Positions 1 to 9,260 of a stretch of 64,000 nucleotides of DNA are shown here, in pieces (position 1 is the first letter of the stretch; each line of letters begins with the position of its first letter). A program made the position numbers and the translations under genes. The DNA lies in assembly GCF_000069185.1 (NCBI RefSeq), contig NC_010397.1:1798001-1862000 (forward strand), read 5' to 3'. This DNA comes from Mycobacteroides abscessus ATCC 19977. Its GTDB lineage: Bacteria > Actinomycetota > Actinomycetes > Mycobacteriales > Mycobacteriaceae. The notes beneath the pieces were generated by a model. That model made no database searches. It had not been told where the DNA came from and saw only the letters and a list, made by a program, of their open reading frames with translations.

Positions 1-201
1 GGCTTCGGCGATATGGGCTCCGCTTTCTCCAGCGGCAGCGCCGGTCCCGCACAGGGCGGAAATGGCGCAAACGTCGACCAGTCCATCAACTTCAACGCCC
101 CCGTAGGAACCGGCGTCGATCAGGCGATGCAGAAGTCGCAATCCGCCCAAAACCAACAGTGGCGCCAGAACTTCGGAACACGAACCGGACCGGTGGGGTA
201 G
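1..201 (+). CDS. Tape measure protein, C-terminal end (partial)
   Basis: The reading frame is open from the first base, so this is the 3' end of a longer gene. The visible 66 residues are rich in Gly, Ser, Gln and Asn, without a folded-domain signature. Its place three bases before the first minor tail gene is where siphoviral tape measure genes end. The tape measure sets tail length and is threaded through the tail tube. The identity rests on position and composition only; the body of the gene is outside the window. Confidence 0.6.
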   Translation, partial: GFGDMGSAFSSGSAGPAQGGNGANVDQSINFNAPVGTGVDQAMQKSQSAQNQQWRQNFGTRTGPVG

Positions 202-204
202 TAG

Positions 205-1314
205 ATGGCTCTGTCTAACCCTTGGATCCACGGCCCGGAAACCGGCGAAGACTTCACACAGCTCCCGCCGCACCTGCAAGGCGTGGAAACGAAGATCGTC
301 TACATCGGCGTCGTGCATCCGATCCACAAGAAGCGGTTCACCTGGAACCTCTTGGGTTCACACAAGGGCCGCGAGGGCATTGTGATGGCGCCCGTCGCCA
401 CCGGGTTGTTCCACACCCCGTTCGAAACTCTCATGTCCGAGGGCCCGTACCAGATCGGTGCCGAACCAGAGCGCACCGACTGGAAGAAGCGCATGATTTC
501 CATCGGCGTTCACGTGAATCCCGATATCGCCCCCTGGATAAGCGGCAGTAGTAGCAGGGTCATTGACACCCCGTTCCGGTATCGGATGATTGAGGAACGC
601 TGGTGGGGTTCATGGTCGGCCACCGAAGACGGCTACCTGGGAGTGTTTACCCGCACCCATGGGTGGCGGTGGCTGCGGGTCAGGCTCGCTGAAGAGCCCA
701 AAGACCCGTGGGAACTCGACCCGGTGGCATTCGGCAACAACTTCATGACCTGGAGCATGAACATCGTTGCCACGCAGCCCTATTTCGCTAAGCGAACCGA
801 GTTCAAGACGTGGCAGAACGATGTCGAAACCTCCACCCTGTGGGACAAGATTGAGGACCTGCTCAACGAGTTCATTCCCGGGCTGGATGTGGGTGAAGGC
901 GCCATTCGTGTGCCGAACCGCGGAGACATCGCCGTCTACCCGAAGTTCTTGGTGTCCTCGCCAGGCAAATGCTGGATTCAAGAGGGTGACCGGTGGGTCC
1001 AGCTGCCGCTACTGAGCCCGCAAGACGGCTACGTGATGGTAGATACCGACCCGAACGCGCAAACACTCACCGCAACAACAGATCCAGTGGACCCGCTGTT
1101 CATGCGGATCCTGCGAAACTCTCAACTCCTAGATGTCCTTCTGCATGACCTGCTTTCCATCACCCTGCCGGTGTGGAGGCGTATGGAGGACCGATTCACC
1201 GAAGCATCCAAGATCCCGCCACGCACGCTCGCGGCGGTCAAGGTGCGCCACTCCAACGCTGACGGGCGGGTCACCATGTTTGTTCCCCAACGCTATTCGA
1301 AGGGCTTCGCGTAG
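205..1314 (+). CDS. Minor tail protein (distal-tail type)
   Basis: A 369-residue protein starting with ATG three bases after the tape measure stop. It is rich in Trp and aromatic residues, with no signal peptide or membrane segment, as in the first minor tail protein after the tape measure in mycobacteriophages. In siphoviruses this slot holds the distal tail protein linking tube and baseplate. The next gene starts two bases after its stop, so the two are surely co-translated. The specific role is inferred from synteny. Confidence 0.75.
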   Translation: MALSNPWIHGPETGEDFTQLPPHLQGVETKIVYIGVVHPIHKKRFTWNLLGSHKGREGIVMAPVATGLFHTPFETLMSEGPYQIGAEPERTDWKKRMISIGVHVNPDIAPWISGSSSRVIDTPFRYRMIEERWWGSWSATEDGYLGVFTRTHGWRWLRVRLAEEPKDPWELDPVAFGNNFMTWSMNIVATQPYFAKRTEFKTWQNDVETSTLWDKIEDLLNEFIPGLDVGEGAIRVPNRGDIAVYPKFLVSSPGKCWIQEGDRWVQLPLLSPQDGYVMVDTDPNAQTLTATTDPVDPLFMRILRNSQLLDVLLHDLLSITLPVWRRMEDRFTEASKIPPRTLAAVKVRHSNADGRVTMFVPQRYSKGFA

Positions 1315-1316
1315 CA

Positions 1317-3113
1317 GTGTCGGGTGATTGGTCGGTCGATCTGACCGACTTCACAAGCCTGCAAGGAATCCTGGACCGGCTGCTCCGCGAGACGCAGACC
1401 ACCCCAGACCTTGGCGACCCCATGGTGGCGTACCGCTACCTCAATGCGCGCCGCAAGGCCATGCGGGACGCCTACAAGCAGCGACCTTTGCTGAGGATCT
1501 GGGACAAGCACCACCGCCCGATCGCCGACCTAGCGGGCGAGAAATCGGTTGTTGTAGAGGAAGTCATGGCGGACTCAGGTACCGCCACGGTGGTCATCAG
1601 GCATTCGAACTGGCTGTCAAAGTTCCTTCTCTATGACCGCCGCGCTGAAGAAGATATCCAGTTCACGCTAGATCCGAACCCTACTGATCGGTCTTGGAAA
1701 ACCCGTTGGGGCGGAAAGATCGTGAACGTCAACGCAGTGCGCGACAAAGACGGGTTGCACACCGTTGAGCTCGAGATGATGCACAACCGGGAGCACGCCA
1801 AACACATCCTGGGTGGCGCGAATCCTCTGTTACCGCCTGAAATTCAGTTCCCGAAGATGTTCTTCCTTCCCTGGAACATGCGCACTGCCGGTTCGATCAT
1901 CATGTTCTTGAACCTGGCTCGCCAGTTCTTTCCGCTATTGAGTATCCCCACGAACATTTTCAACCCTGGCGCCTGGCTAGGGGTTCGGGACATCATCGGC
2001 GGCCTGAACCCGTTGGCGTGGCCTATCCAGGTCCAATTCGTCAACCCACTGTTCGATCAGTCTCGTACCACGATCCTGTCGTCCCGCTGGCAAGACCTGC
2101 ACACCGTTTTGGCTGCACCGATGCAGGACGCCGGCTGCATGCTGCGCGCCTACACCTGGCTGACCGAAGATGACACCTCGCCGCACCCAGAACTGGGGGC
2201 ACTCGGGGATGCGCTGGCGCGCCCCACCCGCAACTGCGTGGTCTTCGCATTCGAAGACAAGTCCGGGGTTACTGGACCCACGGGGACCTTAATTGACGGT
2301 CCTCTCCGCCTAATCGCTGAGACCGCCGACGATTTGATCACCAACGCCATCGTCCCGCCCGACATGTACGACGAAGACGGCGACGGCAAAACCGATCCAC
2401 TGATCAGGAAGTGGTTGGGATTCGCCCCCGCTAAGCCCAAGGTTGTTTTCCGCGAGGGTGAATACACCGGGATCATCGACGCTAAACGGTCCATGAAGGG
2501 CTCAACAGCGAAGACCGTGATGACGGGCTCCCGGTCACCGGCCTGGCTGAATCAACTCCAAACATTCGGCATCAAGTACGGGCTGTCCCAGCTATCCGCT
2601 GTCATTTCATACGGTTTGGGTGCTTACCAGCAGCCGGGAACCCCCGGTTTGGAGGAGCTGTACCAAGGGCAGCTGGATAACACGCTGTTCGCATGGCAAC
2701 GATTCACCGATCCGCGCCGCGTACTTCTCATGGGCGATCTGGGGTATCTGGAGCATTTCGAACAAGGTCAAGGGACCGCCTACACGTCAGCGGGAATCCT
2801 GGATCTACGGAACGGGCATTGGAAGACAAGGGCGTTCGTCAGCTTCAAGACAAGCATCCGCAACGGGATGCCTTGGATAGCCGATGAGCATTTCACCCTC
2901 GGCGACAGGGTGGCCTTCCAGTTGGGAAGCGTCCTGCACGTCGACCAAGTGTCGGCGATCCGCCGCTCCTACGATGCGGACTCGCCACTACTGGTTGAAC
3001 TATCGCTCGGCCAGGACTTGGACGAAGAAGACCCAGTAGCCAAGTCGATGCGCACCCTCGCGGGCTTCTGGAACCTCGCCGGAACCTTCTTCGGTTCCGA
3101 CTCAATGTTCTGA
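1317..3113 (+). CDS. Minor tail protein (tail-hub/baseplate type)
   Basis: A 598-residue protein with a GTG start immediately behind the previous stop. In mycobacteriophages the second minor tail gene after the tape measure is a protein of about this size that corresponds to the siphoviral baseplate hub. The sequence has a mixed alpha/beta character, a hydrophobic segment near residues 180-235 and no transmembrane export signal. The function is assigned from order and length; no catalytic motif is visible. Confidence 0.75.
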   Translation: MSGDWSVDLTDFTSLQGILDRLLRETQTTPDLGDPMVAYRYLNARRKAMRDAYKQRPLLRIWDKHHRPIADLAGEKSVVVEEVMADSGTATVVIRHSNWLSKFLLYDRRAEEDIQFTLDPNPTDRSWKTRWGGKIVNVNAVRDKDGLHTVELEMMHNREHAKHILGGANPLLPPEIQFPKMFFLPWNMRTAGSIIMFLNLARQFFPLLSIPTNIFNPGAWLGVRDIIGGLNPLAWPIQVQFVNPLFDQSRTTILSSRWQDLHTVLAAPMQDAGCMLRAYTWLTEDDTSPHPELGALGDALARPTRNCVVFAFEDKSGVTGPTGTLIDGPLRLIAETADDLITNAIVPPDMYDEDGDGKTDPLIRKWLGFAPAKPKVVFREGEYTGIIDAKRSMKGSTAKTVMTGSRSPAWLNQLQTFGIKYGLSQLSAVISYGLGAYQQPGTPGLEELYQGQLDNTLFAWQRFTDPRRVLLMGDLGYLEHFEQGQGTAYTSAGILDLRNGHWKTRAFVSFKTSIRNGMPWIADEHFTLGDRVAFQLGSVLHVDQVSAIRRSYDADSPLLVELSLGQDLDEEDPVAKSMRTLAGFWNLAGTFFGSDSMF

Positions 3114-3127
3114 GTAAAGGAACGAAA

Positions 3128-3646
3128 TTGGCTGCAGATAAGTACGTTCCGCGTGCCTTACAAGCCTATGCGGAGAAGCAGAAGGCCCAGGACGCGCAGA
3201 AAGCGGAGATGGAAAGCGCCTATCAGGACTTTCTGACGGACTGCCACTACCCGCAGGACAAAGACGGAAACCGCATGGACTCGGCGCATTTCGTGTGGCT
3301 TGTGGGTTACCACATGATCAGGTGCGGGTGGCGGCGCTCGGCGCAACCCCTCATCAAACCGCGGGCCGTTGAAGCGCCCGGGGTAGTCGAAGGCGCAATC
3401 GAATGGGTTCCTATCGACGCACCCGACGACCCCTTAGAGGGCGTCGAGAACATGACGTTCGCACAGATCAACGCCCTACCGGAGTGGCTGAAACGCAAAG
3501 CGATACAGCGACTCAACGGCAACCAAGACGCAGATGACGACCTACCCGAAATGGCCGAACCGGCATGGCGGGTGACTCCGAACATCGCCATCAAGGATGA
3601 GCGACCCATCGGGGATGACTTCGTGAAGGGAATCGAGAATGGCTGA
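3128..3646 (+). CDS. Conserved phage tail-region protein, unknown function
   Basis: A 172-residue acidic protein with a TTG start preceded by the ribosome-binding sequence AAAGGAACG. The N-terminal 35 residues are Lys/Glu/Gln-rich and probably helical. Its end overlaps the start of the next gene by 8 bases, placing it firmly within the tail operon. No domain is recognised; a tail accessory or assembly protein is the likely role. Confidence 0.65.
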   Translation: MAADKYVPRALQAYAEKQKAQDAQKAEMESAYQDFLTDCHYPQDKDGNRMDSAHFVWLVGYHMIRCGWRRSAQPLIKPRAVEAPGVVEGAIEWVPIDAPDDPLEGVENMTFAQINALPEWLKRKAIQRLNGNQDADDDLPEMAEPAWRVTPNIAIKDERPIGDDFVKGIENG

Positions 3647-4724
3647 ACCGGGCGATACCCCCTACCTTGGGTCGATCCTTGCGCGCCTGCACTTCTGGGG
3701 TGTCGTCTCCGATATGGACGTACCTGGCGGCGTCACAGGCACATTCGAGCTCGCCGACCAAGACGGCGCAGTCACCATGGACGCCCTCGTAGGGCCTCCT
3801 GGTCCCGCTGGTGAGAATGCCCCCATCGTCAAGATGCAGTACCAGTCCAGCATCGACGACCCCGCCGATCTTCCCCAAAACCTCACCGACGATCCGATCG
3901 ATATCGGAAAAGCCTGGTGGGTAGGCAACATCGTCTACCTGTGGGACGGCGAACACTACGTCCAGAAGCAGATGGGCACACAAGGCCCCCCGGGACCGCT
4001 GCCGAACATCACTCCCACGGTCCAACTGCTGGACCCGGACAACCCCAGTTTGACCTCGGAGATCATCGTTTCGGGTACCTCCGCCAACCCGACATGGCTC
4101 CTGAAGCTCAAAGCACCGCGGGGTCCGCAGGGCGATAACGCCACCATCCGAGACGCAACCGACTATGACGACTCGGTCGCGCCCGCCGCGGGACAGGTCA
4201 TTGCCTGGAACGGTGTCGACTACGCGCCAGCCGACTTCAACCCCTTGGCGACAAGGTTCTACACCGTCCCCGAGTCTGCGTTCACCGACTTCACGGGTCT
4301 AGCCACGCGACAGACGATCGGCTCATTCATCATCCCGCCGATGCCGTTCGACTACGTACCCGTAGTGCACGGGCATTTCAAGGCCAACGGCATCGAACTC
4401 GACGCCGACCCATTCATCATCGGCTCCGAGGTCCGCATAGGGAATGCCACAAGCGGCCAGCTGATCGCCAAGGGCGCCGGCAACATGTCCTCCTGGTCCG
4501 CCCTGTTCCCGCACGCCTCATCCACGGGCTCCCCGAACACCGCTATCACCCCCGACAACGGGATAGGCATGATCCCGGCATACAGCACCGGTACAACGTC
4601 AACTTTGTACGTGAACCTCGTCAACGAGGGCATGGCGGGCTTCTACTCCTTCAACAAAGCAGGCGCACAGCTCTCAATCCTCATCGTCCCCGTCTCTCCG
4701 TTGAAGCCTGAGGACGGCTCCTAG
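3639..4724 (+). CDS. Minor tail protein with collagen-like stretches
   Basis: A 361-residue protein starting with ATG inside the end of the previous gene. It contains short Gly-X-Y runs near residues 48-56 (GPPGPAGEN), 109-118 (TQGPPGPLP) and 160-168 (PRGPQGDN). Such collagen-like segments are common in mycobacteriophage tail-tip proteins, where they act as trimeric linkers. The C-terminal half is beta-rich and resembles a receptor-binding-type head without a named family. It overlaps the next gene by one base. Confidence 0.75.
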   Translation: MAEPGDTPYLGSILARLHFWGVVSDMDVPGGVTGTFELADQDGAVTMDALVGPPGPAGENAPIVKMQYQSSIDDPADLPQNLTDDPIDIGKAWWVGNIVYLWDGEHYVQKQMGTQGPPGPLPNITPTVQLLDPDNPSLTSEIIVSGTSANPTWLLKLKAPRGPQGDNATIRDATDYDDSVAPAAGQVIAWNGVDYAPADFNPLATRFYTVPESAFTDFTGLATRQTIGSFIIPPMPFDYVPVVHGHFKANGIELDADPFIIGSEVRIGNATSGQLIAKGAGNMSSWSALFPHASSTGSPNTAITPDNGIGMIPAYSTGTTSTLYVNLVNEGMAGFYSFNKAGAQLSILIVPVSPLKPEDGS

Positions 4725-7700
4725 TGCCACGGTCTTTCGACCGAATCCCGCTGCCGTTCAACGACCCTAACCAGGGGCTCGAGTTCCATATCGGCACCGC
4801 TTTCCAGCAAGGGCTGGAAATGTGGAAGGCAATCATCGATGGAATCATCGAGTACGCCGAAAGCCTGATCAAGGAACTCATCCAGAAACTCCTGGGCTTG
4901 GATGTTGACCCGGAGCAGGCGCTCGAGGATCTGTGGAATCTACTCACCGGCTGGGTAGATGACATCCCGATCATCGGCGACATCATCGAGATCATCAAGG
5001 ACTTCCTGAACGGGAACCTGTTCGGGCGTGACGGATTCATTCTGTCGAACCTGATCCCGGCGTTGTCGTTCAGCTGGATCACTGATGAGCAGCCGAACCT
5101 GTTGGTGGCGGGCAATTTCCAGGACGGCTCCAGCATCGCCGACAACCCGTACTGGACCTGGGAATCCGGGGTTACGCATAGTGCGGACAGTTCCGGCAGT
5201 GTGAAAGTCACCGCGAATGGTGTCACGAAAGCGTTGCGGTCCAACGAGATCCTTGCCAATCCTGGCCAAACCATGTCGCTGGAGATGTGGGTTAAGTGGT
5301 CCGGGTACGCGGGCACTAATTCGCCGATCAAGTTGCAGATGGTCGAGTTCTCCGGTCGCGGGGATAGCGCTGTACAGGTTGGGGTTGAGGACGTTGCGAC
5401 GCTGAACCCGAACACGTCAACGGGGGATTGGCGTCAAATGGTCGGGAACTACACGGTTCCCGACGGTGTGCATGCGGTGCGTGTGCGGATCCTGGTGACC
5501 AAGGACGCCACCTCGGGTGTTTTCAACTTTGATGACGGTGTTGGTAAGAAGACCAACAAGATTCAGCAGGGCTGGATCGACGGGTTGTCGAACACGTTCC
5601 AGGAAGTTCTGTCTCGGTGGCAGTTGATCATCGACACCGTAGTCAACGGGATCACGGGATCCAACAACGCGTTACACACCCTGGAAGATCTGTTCGACGC
5701 TGTCACTCATATCCCGTTGTTCAAGATCCTCGGCTTCGGTGGCCCGGGGGATGCGAACACAACTTTCGAGGAGTTCCTTTCACATCTTCTCGGGGGAATG
5801 TCGGGATCGACTGACCCGAACTCCAATGGCGGTTTCGCTGACCTGTTCAACGTTGCCAAGCTGCTACAGACCGCGGCGGCGATGGGGGAGAGCGCCTTCC
5901 AGATCCTCTCTATCCGCAACAACACCCCCGTCAACACCGGTTTGTTGCCGTCGGGTAGGTCGAACTACGGCCTGACCAGCGTCAACACCACCCTGTCTGC
6001 CACACAGAGTGCGTCACTGATCGCGACAATGCGCGTGGAGCAAGACATCGCTTTGGGCGTGGTGTCGTGGCTGGGCTGCGGCACCAGCGGCATCACAGCG
6101 TTCTACGTCAACATCTGGAAACTCGACGGGGTTTCCGGGGACTGGGCTTTGGTGCATCACTCCCCGAACATCCTGTCCGAGCTGACCGCCGGTACTACAC
6201 CGAACTGGACGTTCTACCAGCTCGACACCCCAGTTGATCAGAAGGCGGGGGAAATCTACGCCTACGAACTCGTCCCCGTCGGCGGAACCCACAGTGTCCG
6301 CGGCATTTCCACCACGGACGATATTCCTGATCACCCGTTCGCGCAGGTCGTTGGCTTGGCCGCGACACGGGATAACTCGTCGTCCCCGAACACACCTCCC
6401 TCGACCATCGCCAAGGCGAGCGTTGTTCGGTCCGGGAACATCCCGTGGATTGAAACAGCTATCGACACCGGAAACGGTGTGGGCTACTACGACCCCATCT
6501 CGGTGTATGCCGTTGACGATGGCACGATTCCGATCCCGTCGTGGTGCAACTTCGTTGATGTTGTAGCAGTAGGTGGTGCCGGTGGCGGCCAGATGGGGTT
6601 CACCGTCGGATTCCACGGAGAACCGGGATCTCCGGGTCTCTACAAGGCCGCAACGTGGCAACGGGGCGTGCACTTCGCCGACGACACGGTTCTCACGTTC
6701 ACCAAGGGTCCCGGCGGACTAGGTGGACGCCTCGGCCACGATGACGGCGAAGACGGCACGGCTACTAGTTGGTCAATTCCTGACTACAGCATCACGGCGG
6801 AACCCGGAATCGGCGGTACTGAACTACAGCTGGGCTACAACCCCATTGGTCGCGGTCCCGGGAATTTCGAGTACAAGGGCGAGAACCATGTCGGTGGCGC
6901 GGACCAAAAGATACCCGGCCGCGACGGTGTATCCCCGGGCGGTGGCGGTAACGGCGGCAATGGGCTGACGTTCCAGAACGGCGGTAAGGGGGCCGACGGC
7001 GCAGGCTGGGTGAGATTCCGGCAGAACCCACTCGAGGGGGAAGAGGTCATCGGCGGCCCCGGCCAAGTCTTGGTCCCCAGCATCGAATCCACCGCATCGC
7101 TGGGCACACCGACCGTCTCGGGTGGGTTGTCGCTGCTTCCGCTGGAGGATCAGGCCGCTATCGACGCGATCGTGGCCGCGAACATGACCGCCCCGGGTGG
7201 GGTGTTGGCCATCCAGTCCCCAGACGGGTACTACACGAAGGCGTACGGCAAGGTCTCCACCGCCGCAGGGGCGCGGAACGTGATCCCGGAGGACCACTTC
7301 CGTATCGGTTCCTGCACCAAGTCGTTCACCGCAACCATGATCTTGCAGGCAGTTGATCGTGGCTTGTTGTCGTTGGACGATCCGCTGGAGAAGTTCCTTC
7401 CCGGCGTTCCGGGCGGCACCAAGATAACGGTCCGCCACATGATGTGTCTGCGGTCGGGTCTGTTCAACGAACAAACCGACCTCGGCATGATGATGCGCTA
7501 CTTCCTGATGCCGACCTCTGACTGGACGGACGAAGAAACACTCGCGATCGTCAAACAGCACGAACCGTCATTCGAACCCGGCCAAGGTTGGGCGTACGTC
7601 AACTCCAACTACTTCCTGCTGGGGATGATCGTTTCGATCGTCAACGGCCGCCCCACGAGAGACGTGCTACAGACGGACATTCTGGATCCGCTGGGTTTGA

Positions 7701-8848
7701 CGCAAACCAGCTGGCCCACCACCGCGAAGATGCCCGAACCGTATGCGAACGGACACGCCTGGGCCACCGGAATTTTCGGTGGCGGGGCCTGGCAGGATGC
7801 CACCGAAACCGGGCCGGGATATGCGAGCGCCGCCGGTGTCATGATTTCCACCGCCCACGATCTGCTGCTGTGGGCCAAGGAATTACGCGACGGCACCCTA
7901 TTGAGTCCTGAGCTGCATGAGCTGAGAACCAAATGCTACTGGCCTGTCCCGTGGGGCAATGATGACCAGCTGACCTATTTCGGGTACGGGCACGGCATGT
8001 TCGAGCTTGGGCAGTGGCGCGGCCATGGCGGGTCGTGGCGCGGGTACGAAGTCTCGGTCTACTACCTGCCGAACGGCACCTTGTTCGCGATGTGTGAGAA
8101 CGCCCAGACACCGACCGTTGAGGTTGAGGTGTCGATGATGTTCAAAATCGGCAAGTACCTTTACCCGGATTCTCTGACGGTCCCTGATTATCAGGCGAAT
8201 CGGGTGTTCGGTATCCCATCGAAAGCCTCGGTCGGTAAACCGATCGTCGGCAGTATTGATGTCAAGTTCGACAACAAGAGCACCTTGGGTACAAGTCAGG
8301 CGACGATCCCGGAATTCACGCTGGACCCCGAAGCGAACATTGTGTTCGCCTATCTGGCAACGCAATCCGGCATTGATCTGTCTGTAGTGACGGCGAAAAT
8401 CGGCGGCGTCACCATGAACAGGCTACCGATTATGTCCAATGGGTCGAACCAACTGGTGGTGTGGTGGCTGCTCGATCCGCCCACAGGGGCTAGGTCGATC
8501 AACCTGCTCAATGCCCCGTATGGGTCGAACTATGCAACCGGTGCGGCGTCCTACAAACTCGCCGCACCTGCAGGGATTGAAACACCCGTGATCACTCAGG
8601 GCTACAGCGCGTCCCCATCGGTCAGTGCTACCACCAATAGCCACGGCAGGATCGTCAACGCCTTCCTGTATGGGGGACAGACCAGCGCCTACAACCAAAC
8701 CGAGCGTGGACATTTGGATGCCGTCGCGTTCGGTGCCGGACTGATATTCGGCGACGCACCAGGCGGTTCGGTGACGTTCACCCAAACCCTCACAGCTGCC
8801 GCCCCATGGATCGGTATCGCGATCCCCATCGTCTCCAACGCGGAATAG
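4724..8848 (+). CDS. Large minor tail protein with serine beta-lactamase/DD-peptidase domain
   Basis: A 1374-residue protein whose GTG start shares its G with the preceding TAG stop. The first ~110 residues contain helical segments, followed by a beta-sandwich-like region at about 120-270. A Gly-rich stretch lies at about 600-780. Residues ~815-1145 form a class C beta-lactamase/DD-peptidase fold with SCTK (S863-K866), YVN (Y958-N960) and HGG (1101-1103), so all three active-site elements are present. A beta-rich tail follows to the end. Mycobacteriophage tail-tip proteins with D-Ala-D-Ala carboxypeptidase-like domains are known and are thought to act on the cell wall during entry. Activity is inferred, not shown. 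Confidence 0.85.
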   Translation: MPRSFDRIPLPFNDPNQGLEFHIGTAFQQGLEMWKAIIDGIIEYAESLIKELIQKLLGLDVDPEQALEDLWNLLTGWVDDIPIIGDIIEIIKDFLNGNLFGRDGFILSNLIPALSFSWITDEQPNLLVAGNFQDGSSIADNPYWTWESGVTHSADSSGSVKVTANGVTKALRSNEILANPGQTMSLEMWVKWSGYAGTNSPIKLQMVEFSGRGDSAVQVGVEDVATLNPNTSTGDWRQMVGNYTVPDGVHAVRVRILVTKDATSGVFNFDDGVGKKTNKIQQGWIDGLSNTFQEVLSRWQLIIDTVVNGITGSNNALHTLEDLFDAVTHIPLFKILGFGGPGDANTTFEEFLSHLLGGMSGSTDPNSNGGFADLFNVAKLLQTAAAMGESAFQILSIRNNTPVNTGLLPSGRSNYGLTSVNTTLSATQSASLIATMRVEQDIALGVVSWLGCGTSGITAFYVNIWKLDGVSGDWALVHHSPNILSELTAGTTPNWTFYQLDTPVDQKAGEIYAYELVPVGGTHSVRGISTTDDIPDHPFAQVVGLAATRDNSSSPNTPPSTIAKASVVRSGNIPWIETAIDTGNGVGYYDPISVYAVDDGTIPIPSWCNFVDVVAVGGAGGGQMGFTVGFHGEPGSPGLYKAATWQRGVHFADDTVLTFTKGPGGLGGRLGHDDGEDGTATSWSIPDYSITAEPGIGGTELQLGYNPIGRGPGNFEYKGENHVGGADQKIPGRDGVSPGGGGNGGNGLTFQNGGKGADGAGWVRFRQNPLEGEEVIGGPGQVLVPSIESTASLGTPTVSGGLSLLPLEDQAAIDAIVAANMTAPGGVLAIQSPDGYYTKAYGKVSTAAGARNVIPEDHFRIGSCTKSFTATMILQAVDRGLLSLDDPLEKFLPGVPGGTKITVRHMMCLRSGLFNEQTDLGMMMRYFLMPTSDWTDEETLAIVKQHEPSFEPGQGWAYVNSNYFLLGMIVSIVNGRPTRDVLQTDILDPLGLTQTSWPTTAKMPEPYANGHAWATGIFGGGAWQDATETGPGYASAAGVMISTAHDLLLWAKELRDGTLLSPELHELRTKCYWPVPWGNDDQLTYFGYGHGMFELGQWRGHGGSWRGYEVSVYYLPNGTLFAMCENAQTPTVEVEVSMMFKIGKYLYPDSLTVPDYQANRVFGIPSKASVGKPIVGSIDVKFDNKSTLGTSQATIPEFTLDPEANIVFAYLATQSGIDLSVVTAKIGGVTMNRLPIMSNGSNQLVVWWLLDPPTGARSINLLNAPYGSNYATGAASYKLAAPAGIETPVITQGYSASPSVSATTNSHGRIVNAFLYGGQTSAYNQTERGHLDAVAFGAGLIFGDAPGGSVTFTQTLTAAAPWIGIAIPIVSNAE

Positions 8849-8859
8849 GGAGAACCTTA

Positions 8860-9258
8860 ATGGTAAACGCTTTGTACGATCACGCCCGAGAAGCATTCCT
8901 TAAGGGCGACCTCGACTGGGAAGTGCACAACTTCAAAGTCTGCGGAGTGGACGCCACATACACACCCAATATCGCAACCCACCAGTATCTTTCGCACATC
9001 ACGGGAATTGTGTGCACATCCTCGAACCTGTCCGGTAAGTCATGGACCGCCGGTGTCGCAGATGCCGCTGATGTCGTATTCCCGACAGTCACGGGTGCAA
9101 CGATCGTGCGCTGGATCATCTACCAAGACACCGGCACCGCGGGCACATCGCAGCTTGTCGCGTTATACGACACAGCATCCGGGCTGCCGGTGATCCCCGA
9201 TGGCACCAATATAACGGTCACCTGGGACAACGGGGCTAGTCGGATCCTCCGCATCTAG
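8860..9258 (+). CDS. Phage tail-region protein, unknown function
   Basis: A 132-residue protein. The ATG at 8860 is chosen over an upstream in-frame ATG at 8806 because it follows the previous stop and the ribosome-binding sequence AGGGAGAAC. The opening MVNALYDHAREAFLKGDLDW and a compact beta-rich remainder resemble the small proteins found between tail-fibre genes of mycobacteriophages. No enzymatic motif is visible. The next gene starts two bases after the stop. Confidence 0.65.
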   Translation: MVNALYDHAREAFLKGDLDWEVHNFKVCGVDATYTPNIATHQYLSHITGIVCTSSNLSGKSWTAGVADAADVVFPTVTGATIVRWIIYQDTGTAGTSQLVALYDTASGLPVIPDGTNITVTWDNGASRILRI

Positions 9259-9260
9259 CT

